The position numbers and the translations under genes are program-made. 64,000 nt of DNA, taken from NCBI GenBank assembly GCA_963920575.1, contig OY986971.1, forward strand, positions 1,240,001-1,304,000, written 5' to 3'. The stretch is from Narthecium ossifragum (lineage: Eukaryota > Streptophyta > Magnoliopsida > Dioscoreales > Nartheciaceae). Below the pieces are notes generated by a model that searched no databases, was not told the DNA's origin, and was given only the letters and a program-made list of their open reading frames with translations. This document shows, in pieces, positions 41,436 through 53,264 of the stretch (its first letter is position 1; every line of letters begins with the position of its first letter).

Positions 41436-42190
41436 GGAAAAAGGAAAGAGAAATTACATTGTGAACTTTTCATCCATGCAAGTTTATCAATTCTCTAAAC
41501 AAGCATCCTATACGTTTTACCTCAAAATAACATCTATTATATAGTTTGATGTGGTTAGCCGAATACGAGATAAACCAGACATGATGAGCTTGCCATTCAA
41601 TTATAAAATTGGATTAGTAGATGAATTTAACCGTTTAACTTGATAGGTAGACAAAAGGGTGTTTCGTCATCATATTTTGCTCAAGCTGTAAAAGTTGGCC
41701 CCTTTCTTGCATTATATACTAAAAAGGTTTCAATTTTAGTTGGCAATATAAATGGCACAATTTGGTAAGTTAGGCTACTTATTGAAAAGAGAAAAAATTA
41801 GGACTGTGTTGTGTTTGCCATCAGATAAACTTAGTCATTTGTAAACAAACAAGGCATTGCCTCTTATTAGCAGCAGAGAATACAGGTTTGAGATTGCAGG
41901 TCAAGAATGCATGCAAAATACCAAAAAATTATTTATACATACAAAACAAGTTGCCCGATAGAATATGCTTTCCAGCAAAAAACCCTAAATGCAGTCTGAA
42001 ACCATTACATCACCATGCACCTGGTTATATACTTATATGGACGGTATGACAGTTAGCCCAGAACCCACAATAACATTACTCAAATCTCCAGCGTCATTAT
42101 AAACATTTTACTACTTGCCAATCATAAAGGTTTTTAAGAGCCGGCCAAATTCTATTATTTCCCAATCTTATTGGTTATGTCTATGGAGGC
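41436..42190 (-). other. Relic of the GPI gene's intron (left duplication copy)
   Basis: The text at 41490-41640 and 41870-41990 (aacaagcatcctatac, agttgcccgatagaatatgc) aligns with 50910-51060 and 51230-51370 in the intron of the intact gene. The Copia solo LTR present there is absent here. Confidence 0.7.
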
Positions 42191-42386
42191 TATCACAACC
42201 AGCCTGAATCTAAAAAAACAAACAAGAGTACTCAAAACTTCACCATGTGAATGAGAACTGTCTAATATTTCTCAGAAATAGGAAGAAACATGTGCGTTGT
42301 TGCTAACTGAGCAGATTAAATATACTCACAAAGCTAGACATTGTAGTATGGTCTCGATCTTATTTCCCTTGGCCATTAACAATACT

Positions 42387-45300
42387 CTACATATAATCAG
42401 ACATGTCCATTTGGCCGAGTATCGAGCCCTCCAATCCAATGACTTTCACGAAGGAATTTGAGTGACCATTCAGGAATTTGTTTGTGACCTGCGGTAGAGA
42501 TATTATTCGATCTACAAGTTTATAGTAAGAGTGCATAATATGATGATCAAAGTTGGCGCGACACCAATGGCCTAGAGAATCCTACCTGTGTGCATCCAAA
42601 TAGTTTGAGAAGATGTAAATTAATGCAGCTATCAACAATAAGTCCCAGCCCTTCATCAGTCATGTTGCGGCAGAAAGAAAGGTCAAGACTCCGCAAAGTT
42701 GATGAACAACGACGAGAAATGGCTGAAGCAGTCACTTCTGCAACCTACATGAAGCATTACATCACACCATGACTAACACAATGGATCCTATATACATACA
42801 TAAGAGTGGATCTACATAGGAAAATCTTGTTTCCGTTCAAGCGAACCGCGCCCAATGTAAATCGATAAATACAACTTTGCTCTGTGCACAAACCCGAATC
42901 TTCTATTTATCACCCTCACCCTAAGTAAATCACTTACTATTTTCCCACTAGAATGCCCACCATCTACAACTATTTGACAGTATGGAAACAGGAGTCAGCT
43001 TAGCTAAGAAAGTGATCAAACAAGGAGTAACTAAATTATGCCGAGCTTAGAACTAGGTAACCACCAAAAGTAGAAGCCAAAAGGGTAGCATACAGCAGGA
43101 CTGAAGCAGTAGAGGGTAGTTAAGATCAAGAGGAGATTTAATAAATTCAAAGAGGTCAAATAATATGAACATCAATCCATGTCAATGATAGAAGAGAGCT
43201 AGTAAAACTTAACATGGTATCCATACAAGGGTAAAAGGAATAAATTTGAGATCCACAATAAAGATATAGCTAGTAAGCAAGATAGACATTTGATCGCAAT
43301 TATCAGGATTTATGTAATACAGACCCATGAGAAAAGATTAAATGAAGTAGTAATGCAGAAAAGAGTCAATTCAAGGAAGTCAATACTATATCTTTCATAG
43401 AGCCCATGGTGAATTATTACTTGGCCATACCTTTTCAACTTTGTTGAGTGAAAGCTCAGTTAATGAACTACCAGACGTGTCCACGAATTCAGCAATTGCT
43501 TCATCACTGGAGATCACAATAAGATATGGCATTAAGTTCCTTAGACGGTGCATAATCTTTACGAAAGTAATAGTAACAAAACCTCCTTATGCGAAGATAC
43601 ATTCCGTAAAGACAAAAAAAGGAAATGCAAATCCCTGCATCACCAGCAAATTCTTAGAAAAAATTTATTGGTCATGCCAGGATTTTCTTCACAGCTATGA
43701 CATATTCTCAGATACCATGCAAAAGAAAGAGGCACAATCTTAAACTTACATGGATTAATATGGGACCAAAATACATTTGACAACTATTGACCTTACAAAA
43801 GGTACATGAGTTTTTCAATAGATAATGAACAATAAACATGCCAAGAATCAAACACTGAAATTGATCTATCTTATATGTTAAATAACATACCGAAATCCAT
43901 GAAAAACCATTAATGTTTGTTCTTGTATTTACGCCGAGTGACATCGCGATGAAACCAATAGAATATTGCTCAGACCATAGTCGTTTAAGGGAGATTGACC
44001 ATAAAGAGACAATATGATCTTTTTAGAAAACACATACTCATTTTATCAATAAGATAAATACAAATATTGACCTCCTCCTAATAATGTTTTCCTTCATCAA
44101 GGATCCAAATCCTTAAGATAAGGTTATTAACATCATCAGGAATTAGTCTTAAAAGGTCTTACTACTTTAAGATCAGTTCCTTCTTAGTGATTCCTGTTCG
44201 ATATACTCATCTTTGATCATTGCATAAAATTGGTCAGCCTCAACCTTTCAAAATCGGGTAGCATGTGCAACAGATACCATCCTCAAAGAGGTGTCCCGGT
44301 GGACTCAATCAAGCTTGAAAAACAATAACCAAACTCTCAAAGAGGTGTCTAGGTGGAAATATTCAAACTTAACACATATAGGAGTCAAAGGAAAATCAGA
44401 ATCCAAAGGAATAAGAGATATGTGGAGCAATCAGGATGCAAAGCAACTCATGAAAAGATGAAACTGTCCTGGAAGGAGCAGAGACAAGTTGCTTTCCACT
44501 TTTGTCCTCATATTGTCAAAACCAAATGAAACTACCTTGCATGTTATATAAACAAACCTGAATCCAGTTCGGCAAAGCTTAAGTTTCTGAAGAAATCGAC
44601 ATCCGTAGGCAAGGTTCATTATTGCAGAATCCGTCAGCCGAAGCACGTTTCGGATATCTAGAACCTGTAACTTCGAACAGTTTTCCCCAATGATTTTAAT
44701 TGAAGCACTAGTTAATCTCCTGCATTAAATGTATGTAGAGACCAATCAAAAATTAACCTAATATAGAGATAAAACAGGACAGACTTTTCCAAGAAAATAA
44801 ATTCAGGGAGAACACAGAGTCATCAAGATAACTTGCAGAGAGCAAACACCATGAAATTCTTCTTTATGCAAAATGAGGTACTTTCTGATTGCAGAAAAAA
44901 AGAGAGGAATAGAGTCTCTTTTAAGATAGAATTAAGGTATGAGAGAAGGAACTCACACACAATTGGCAAACCCAAGATTCCTTATGTTTGAATGAGAACC
45001 AGAAAACAGTTTGCGGACAAATTTATCAGAGACATTAGGTAGGCGACCAACTGAGAGCACTTCCAGGACTTTTAGCTTCTTCAGAGCTGGAAGAATCAAC
45101 ATAGCATCCATGTTTTGGCATTCGTCTATGCACAGCTCTCTCAATTGATGGTCCAACTTATGACAAAGATTTATGATTCCAGTTGATGTGAGAAATGAAC
45201 AATGGCACAAATTTATGGAATCCAGGAAAGGGGCAGCAGAAACAAGTGCATTTAGTCCATCTTCTGATAGACGATATGCAGCCTTTAGCGATACAGTAGT

Positions 45301-47121
45301 CAGTGACTGCAGACTATCTCCAAAACGGGTCAACATTCTGTGCAGTACATTATCTGACATACCTCGTCCACAGAGGTCAAGTTGTAACACCTGGTTTCAC
45401 CAACCACAAGCAGGGTGAGAAAATAAAAAATACAGCTTCTTTGTAGACATGGATTACTAAGCATCAGAAGCTAAACAACTGGATACCATTAAGCAAGGAG
45501 TCACATAAGAACCAACACCATATGAAACAAATTTTCAAAGTCTTTGATTTCGAGTGCACTCTGGAATGCGATTCCCAGCTTATAGTAGAATCATGATAGA
45601 AAAAACATCATCGGTATTGATGAGCTAAATATGGTTAGAAGGACGAACACTGAGAATAGCAGTGAAGAAAGATTTCTCAGAAATATAATCCATGTGCAAT
45701 TCCATGTTTACCATTAGGGAAGACACTGATAGGTAAAACCTAGAATAGTAAACCACAGATATAAGAAAGTAGAATACTTTTAATTTTCCAGTGATGCATT
45801 CAGACAGGAGCTCCTCAAGCATTCCTTCTGTGGCCCATGTACAGTCGCTTAAACGAACTTCCACAGGAGTACCACCCAGGATAAGGCGGATGATACAAGA
45901 ATTTATTTTTCTAGAGCTGTACAATAGTGAGAGGAGCTTAGTCTTTATTGAATCAGGCACACCCTCAAGCGATTCAATTTCCTCTGCATTCTGACAAAGA
46001 ACTGCCAAGCATAAGTCCACCAAGGATGGAGCTGAATTGCCCGAACTGGCACGATTCCGACCCGTTAAAGGCTTCCAGTTTATCTTGACACTACCAGTTT
46101 CCTCACTGCCCTTGGAAAATGATTCTGTTGGCATCCGAGGTAACACACTCTGTTGTAGATCCTGGATCATCCCTGAAAATGGTCCCGGCCACTTTTCCTT
46201 CATCTCATCTTTGATGTCAAAATCTTCGTCCTCATCCTCCTCCTCCACTTCTTCACCGTCCTCCTTTTCGCGATGAAAATAAGCAAACTCCTTAGCTACT
46301 CTGAGAGCTACCTTCTTATTGGCAGCCCTTCGCTGCAAGATCCTTGATGAGCCCCTCGCCACATCCAGCTTTGCCTTTCGATACTTCTTTGGGTTCTCCC
46401 CACCCACATTACCCTCCTTTTCTTGACCTTCCTCCTCTTTAACCTCTGAAGAAGCAATCCTCGGACCCAATTGAAGAGCTCTGTTCTTATTCACTGCCAT
46501 TTCCCTCTCCAATATCATTTGGGCATCGTTCATTTCCTCCCAACTCTTCTCCAACTGCTCCCCATCCAAGAAGGCTTCCACAACCGTTTCATGATTCATC
46601 GAACCCAAATCAACCAACTTTCCCTTCCCTTTCTCAACCCGACTAACCCTCCTACTCCCACTGCCGCCCCTCACAATGTCCACAACCTCTTCTTTCTGAA
46701 CACCCATCTCATCCCCATCATCCACCGGCACCTTCCCCTTGTCCTCATCACAAGACCTCCTCCCACCCTTCCCTCCTCCATCTAGATGGGGTTCAAGATC
46801 CCCCTCGCGGTCAACATTTCTCCGGACACTCCTAATCCCCCTACGCGAACCAAGATTACCGGAGCTCGGAGAAGGAGTTGACCGCTTCCTCGGGGACTTC
46901 ATCTCTGCTGCTGGCTGGCCGGCGGAGAGGGCGGCGATGCGGGGGCTGCGCCGGGGAGATACCGAGGCCACCCTCGCAGCCGTAGACGGTGGACGGTCGG
47001 GTTCCGGAAGCCCTGAAGCCGGGGTGGGGGAGGTGCGGGCGGGGCCGGGGGCGGTGGACAGCTGAAGAGTAGGGGAGTTTTTGGGAGAGGAGTCGCCATC
47101 ATCGGATCTCTCGATCGCCAT
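42387..47121 (-). CDS. RAD7-like leucine-rich-repeat protein (758 aa, six exons)
   Basis: Exons by hand: 47121-45778, 45390-44957, 44719-44558, 43506-43431, 42744-42586, 42488-42387, all with GT-AG borders and consistent phase. Residues 1-330 are basic/acidic low-complexity (RRSPRIAAL, KKVALRVAKEFAYF, an EEDEDEDFD run). Residues about 330-450 hold the conserved lead-in (SLVDLCLAVLCQNAEEIESL, VEVRLSDCTWATEGMLEELL), and about 450-750 the RNI-type leucine-rich repeats (VLQLDLCGRG, LVSAAPFLDSINLCHCSFLT, CRNMTDEGLGLIVDSCINLH). Yeast RAD7 acts in global-genome nucleotide-excision repair in an E3 ligase; the plant homologues are described as RAD7-like or F-box/LRR-like. No clear F-box is seen. The length fits the plant family. 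Confidence 0.88.
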
Positions 47122-47302
47122 CGAGAGAGAGATTAGGGTTTTCGAGAGAGGGGTTATGGGTAGGGTTTTCGGACATCAGGCCCAATGTTATGCCGTTACG
47201 AAGATGGGGAATATATGTAGACACACACAGATACACGTTTCGCGCGCAAATTCGTTGAACCAATGTCTGCTGCCTCGCGGGCAAAAGAAAGCATTGAGGT
47301 GT

Positions 47303-49272
47303 TAAAAAAAATCTTATTTGGAGACTTTTCCTCCTCCATAGTCTTGATGGAAGTTTTTAACCCATTTAATCCTTTAATTACTAATATCATGACGAAAATA
47401 CCCTTTTCATCCTCAAAATTAGAAAAGAAAAGAAACGGAAAACTGTTGAAGGAGGTGGCAACGGGGATGGCGTCGTGGAGGAAGGTGACCACGGGGCGCC
47501 GGGGAAAAAGGTGACAACGGGGGCAGTGACACGGTTTGTAAGAGCACTGAAATTGAAATGATACAGGAGAAGAGTCAAAATTAGGTGATTTGGATAGTGA
47601 GATCTGCATTGCTGTAGCAATTAGGCAAGATAATTACATTACTGATCGATGTGACTGTCTTGTCATAAATTAAGCCACTGTGAGCAGGGACAGAGATCAT
47701 TAATGCATGTGCTGAGTGAGTAGAGATTGTAAAAATATTGATAGTGTTGGGCCAGGTAGTGTAGCAGTTGAGGTGCTAATTGAGAAGTATTATCTTGTCA
47801 TAAATTTTAGTAGTTACTTCTCGCAATGATATTGTTGGTAGTTGCTTTTCACAATGATATCGGTGGTAGTTACTTTTCTCAATTTTGGTAGTTACTTTTC
47901 CACAATGTTGGTGGTAGTTACTTTCCACAATACTGGTCGTAGTTACTTTCCATAATTTTGGTAGTTACTTTCCACAATGTTGGTGGTACTTACTTTCCAC
48001 AATTTTGGTAGTTACTTTTTATAATTTTTGTAATTACTTTCCATAATTTTGGTAGTTACTTTCCACAAATTTGGTAGTTACTTTCCACAATGCTGGTGGT
48101 AGCTACTTTCCATAATTTTGGTAGTTACTTTCCACAATGCTGGTGGTAGTTACTTTCTACAATGCTGGTGATAGTTACTTTCTACAATTTTGATAGTTAC
48201 TTTCCACAATGTTGGTGGTAGTTACTTTCCACAATTTGATAGTTACTTTCCATAATGCTGGTGGTAGTTACTTTCCACAATTTTGGTAGTTATTTTCCAC
48301 AATTTTGGTAGTTACATTCCACAATACTGGTGGTAGTTACTTTCAATAATTTTGATAGTTAGTTCCCACAATTTTATTAGTTACTCTTGTATTATTTTAC
48401 CATGTTTTTCTACATTTTTCATATTTTTCCTGATTTTTCTATCTCCCCTCACCTCTTCCCACAACCTTCCCACGATCTCCTCCTACCCCGTTGCCACCTC
48501 CACCGCCATAAGATGTCAACTTATCTCAGCTTCCTCTTTCTAAAAGCAACTTTCCCAACTCACCTTTCCACTTGGCCTAAGTGTTCAAAGTCACACACCT
48601 TTGCCATCTTTCCAGCAACCCTCTGCTAACTTCCCCAAATTTTCCTCCTTTTAACATCTCTATGTTTCTATGCTAATCTTCAATTCCATACTCCCTAAGA
48701 TGCACAACATGCCTTCTCACAAGTTCTCTTCTCCTTCCTCCTAACATTCTCCATTGCACATCTAACAACATCTCAACAGCATCAATGCAGCAGCAACAGA
48801 AGAGCCCAAGTGAGAGCAGACTTCTGGCTCTCACGGTCTAGTCACTACTCTCCTTTTTCCAGCATCAACACTTCCCTATACACTCACATGTACTTCTACT
48901 CTCTGTCCCTCATTGAGGAGCTCTGAGATGCTGAAGATCGCGACGGGGCGCCGGGGAAGGGGACGGCGAGATGGGGGACGAGGAGCTCCGGGGTGTCGAG
49001 GATCCCGACGAGGGCGCCGGAGAAGAGGATGGCACCGGGGAAGGAGGTCGCGAAGGGGGCGCCGGAGATCGACGACGGACGGCGAGCTCGATCCGATGGG
49101 ATCGGCGACGGAGGGGGGGGGGAATAGGGGGGAGGGTGGGACGGCAGGGGGAGGTGAGAGGGGGAGGGGGGATAGGGGTATGAATTGTAGATACATAATA
49201 AGGGTATTTTGGTCCAATAAAAATTTAGAGACCTAATGATAAATTAGTATTTTTTAGAAGACTTATTGATAA
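47303..49272. mobile_element. Second relative of the gtaactac-repeat MULE
   Basis: An array of ggtagttactttccacaatt units (47820-48380) is followed by a GC-rich arm (48925-49170) and a right end whose reverse complement (gagaattatcaataagtctt ... ggaccaaaataccc) matches the left end of the 5656 element. The left end at 47303 and a taaaaaaaa target duplication are tentative because of low complexity. The element separates the RAD7-like and GPI genes. Confidence 0.6.
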
Positions 49273-49683
49273 TTCTCTCTAAAAAAAAAGCAGTTCATCA
49301 ATCATTGCAATCCCTGCATTGATGAATCTCAACCGTTGGATGTTGATCCAATGGTTGGCAAAATTGGGAAAATAACGAAAAAGTATGTATAGATGGTAAA
49401 TAACATAAACCTCATCAAATCCAGCAGCCAAAAAGACTGATGAAAAGAACATAACAATTTGCAACAAAAAGCATAACTCATAACAAATTTCGGTGATAAA
49501 ATTTTGGGTCTCATTAGTTATAGTGAGAAGAAGGTAATCAAGGAAGAATATAACCATGAAATCATTTAAAGAAAAAATCTTGGATTAAATAATGTCATTA
49601 CAATGCTCAGTTCTTTGTCTCGAACATCAGGCGCTTCAAGAACACGAGAATCATACGTACAATACACATGAGAAGAGATGCAG

Positions 49684-52600
49684 TTACAAGCCAAATGCAT
49701 AAATCAGAGCAATCAAGACTACGGCGACAGGCGATAATAAGCTCCGGCCAAGCTCATTGGCACTGCTACAATCATCAGAGTTCCCACTAAAGCACCCTGG
49801 CCGGACATTCTTGATGACACCACCATCCAAGACAAAGCTGCTGTTCGTCTTGCCACTGCTAAATAGCACACACCAAAAGTAGGGGGATCCGCCATCACTG
49901 CCACTTACGGCTGCACCAACCTCAGTGTGGTTCTTGTTATACAGAATATCCAAGCTCTTGTTGTCGTTAATCATTGTATTGAAAGCTTCGTCGGGGCTGA
50001 CATACTTGGATTGGCATGCGAGCAACCTCCCAGTGATGGGAGTGAGGGTGGAAACCTTGACACCGCAGTTAGGTGCAAAGGTGTCGGCAAAGCTGGAATC
50101 TGGTGGCTTCTTATCATTGCCAACTTCACTGCACTGGCCTTGGTATGCTTTTATGTATTCCAAGGCGAGGCAGCCTAGGCCAGGGTTGTCAACAAGGCCA
50201 GTGGATTTTTGGGCTGTCCGGTTGGTGTTGATTATGGTCACAAGCTGATCAGCAGGATTGTCTGAAGGAAGGAAACAGAGATAAACATCAGTGAACTTTG
50301 TGTTAGAGATTTTCAAAATATAAATGTGTGTGAAACAACGCACTGGTTCAGTGACTGAATGTTCTGTTTCTGGTTAAATGTAGTGAAACAACGGTTCAGT
50401 GTAACTAAATGTTCTGTTTCTGGTTTAAGTGTAACTGAATGATATGAACGGTACAGATTGATCCAACTGTCAGAAATGATCAGTTGCATGCTTCTTCTAA
50501 AGAGGTGTCTAGTGTTATATAAATAGAGCACTACAATACCAGAAAAGTCTCTCTCGAATTCAATTTTTCACAGTAGTTTTCACTGTTTTTCTGAAATACT
50601 GCAGATTCAGAAAACAGAGGTCTTTGGTTCTCCTGTTTCAAAATTTCGCAGATATTCTGTCTATCTTCGTTAGTGCAAACGCAGATAGAAAGAACCTTGA
50701 GTTCGGACTTAGTTGTATCTTGAAGACAGATCTGCTGTAACCCGTTGCATACCATTTGGTGGGGGCAAATACTGTCTTTAGGAAAGCGACGCAGTAACGC
50801 GCCTCTAAGTGTTATTATTCTACTCTTTAGAGACATTCCAGAAAAAAGACCAGGAGTATTTCCAACACTTTGGACACACAAATCAATGCAAGTTTAGTAC
50901 GTTTCTCCAAACAAGCATCTTGTATGTCTCAACTCTAAACAGCATCTATATTATAATTTGTTGTGGTTCAGCAGAATAACAGTTAAATCAGATGGGGTGA
51001 GCTTGCTATCCAATTTATAATTTGAAAAGGTGGATAAATTTAAACCATTTATTGTTGTCATCACCATTCCCTTTTTTCAACATTTCCTTTAAGCTTGTAA
51101 AGGTTTTGGCTCATATCTTGCTTCATATATTGAAAAGAGTCCAAATATGGCACCATTTGGCAAGTTCACAAAGATGATAGATTAGCACTGTCTTGCGTTT
51201 GCTGCCATATAAACATTTGTAGAGAACACAGGCATTGCCTCGAAATTAGAAGTAGAGAATACAGATGTGACATATTCAAGAGTGCACACAATAATACCAC
51301 AAGTGATTGATGCATACAAAGAAGTTGCCTGATAGAATAGGTTTTCCAACAAAAGAATCTAATATAGTATTTAGGACAGGCCATCTATGCAAAAACTGAA
51401 AACAATTGAAGTGCTGCAATAAACACATGAGGGCTGCTTAATGACTGCATAAAACTTGATCAAAATGCTATGTTTTGAAAAGTTTTCTCTACAGCGAATT
51501 CTTTTAAAACCATTATTCAGAAATCAGCCAATTGTTGACGTCCGATACTCTCATCTCTTATCCATTAAGTAGGATTCTTCACTAGTTACTTCCCTCTAAA
51601 CAACAAGTGTTCTTTCTATAAGCCAAAGTTCCACACTGGTGTCACAAGCATGCATCTTCTTTAGCGCTCAAAACCTTGTCATGCATTCATATTTAGAACT
51701 CTTTCAGATTGTTCAATCACTTATCTGCTGCTATTCTGTAAAATGGACAATCAGAATTGAACATAATGACTCTGCTATTCTGTACAATGGACAATCAAAA
51801 TTGCACACCTCAATCTATCTTGAGTCACTTATAGCATTGGAAGATGTGACAAAGAGGTTTTTTTTTCTGAAGTGAGTTGATCACATAAGATACTTATTTT
51901 CTAAAAATGGCACATTATCTTCTGAAATGATGCATTTCAGATCTCACTACAGTGATAACATCAAGGATCACTAGTCCCAGCACATTTAGAGGATGTGCTA
52001 CAAAATTTGAATATGATGAACCTAGGGTTTTCCCCTTCTTGAGGTGCTCGATATGCAAACCAACAAAGTTGATTGCATGAGAAAAGAAACTTGAACGAGA
52101 TCTTCCTATAGAGGAGGATAAATGAGAAAAGAGAAATGGAGCATTTATTAGTTTATGCTGAAGAGCTGTCCTTTTGACTTTGTTATGATCATGGTGACCA
52201 TTGTAAATTTCCCAAACTGAAAATTCACCAATGTTCAATGTAGGCTTCTTTTCTGCCTTTCATAAGTTATTTTCTTATCAGGTTGTCTCACACCTATCCA
52301 CTAGTTTTTGCAACACGTAGTTATGTCCTGCTCCATAGGAACTAGGATGTTTCATAAGGGATTCCCAAGTGGAAAGATTGAAGCAAAATTGGAGCAACAG
52401 ATCAGTACACAAAACAAAAACCGCACGCTCTCTCATGATCGATCTACCCTACTCTGTTTTCATCAATAGTCGCTACCAAAGTGCTTGAGAATTTTAATTC
52501 TCCACCCAACAAAACTGCTCTTATAATGCAATTCCCAGTTACAGAAAATTAGGAGGTCCATATTTGCCTTTCATGGTCACCAAACCTAACTAATGTCTAA

Positions 52601-53164
52601 ACAACAATGATCTTAGTGCTATCTTTGATGTTCAAAGTTCAATAGTGCAGTTGCATAGGATCACATCAATCTCTCCATCAGATCCAAACATACTAACTAT
52701 ATCAGAGTATTAAGAACGCTTATTTACCTTAAGTCTCTCGCATCACTAACATCTTTAGCTTATTACCATTCAGCTAAATCCAACCACATTGGAGACAAAA
52801 ACTGATCTTCTCATCAGATCCAAACAAGAGAAGACAAAAACTACTCTTCTCATCAGATCCAAACAAGAGAAGACTACCAACCCTAATGCAAACACCACTA
52901 ATCACTTCAGCTTAAAACAGACAAGCAATGCAGCATACCATTGTAAGATCTCAGCTTAAACCAAACAAATGAGGACCTAAAATGAACGTTTTATCTCAGA
53001 TCCAAGCAATAAAACACTTGAAAGACTACCATTGTACTCAAAACTCATTCGAATCTACACAAAGAAGCATATACGAAGAGAAAGGGATTACTTTTGCTGT
53101 CCGCCGCGGAACCCAAGGAAATGAGGAGAGAGAATACGACGAGAGAGAGGGTGGAGACCGCCAT
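49684..53164 (-). CDS. Predicted GPI-anchored secreted protein (216 aa, two exons)
   Basis: Exon 1, 53164-53092, encodes a signal peptide (MAVSTLSLVVFSLLISLGSA then ADSK). A gtaatc donor leads to a 2.8-kb intron, and exon 2, 50261-49684, begins with the codon completed by ac (N) then NPADQLVTIINTNRTAQ. Conserved blocks include GLGCLALEYIKAYQGQC, FAPNCGVKVSTLTPITGRLL, YFWCVLFSSGKTNSSFVLDG and VRPGCFSGNSDDC. The C-terminus is a small-residue site followed by a hydrophobic tail (SPVAVVLIALIYAFGL), as in GPI attachment. At least eight cysteines and several N-x-S/T sites are present. It resembles uncharacterised plant GPI-anchored proteins distantly related to CAP proteins. The exon 1 assignment is inferred from the signal peptide and phase. 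Confidence 0.8.
50301..50867 (-). mobile_element. Copia-type solo LTR in the GPI gene intron
   Basis: On the minus strand it starts tgttggaaatactcctggtc and ends gaaaatctctaaca. The perfect 5-bp duplication ctttg flanks it (50296-50300 and 50868-50872). A TATA-like ctatttatataacac lies inside. The duplicated relic intron at 41436-42190 has no insert at the matching place, which shows the insertion came after the segmental duplication. Confidence 0.92.
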
Positions 53165-53264
53165 TGCCAGCTCTCGATGCGATCAAAGGATGAACTTTTG
53201 TGGTCTTATAGATTTGAACGTTGGGTGCGTATTCCCGGAATGGCCCCATTCTGGGAATGAAGTG

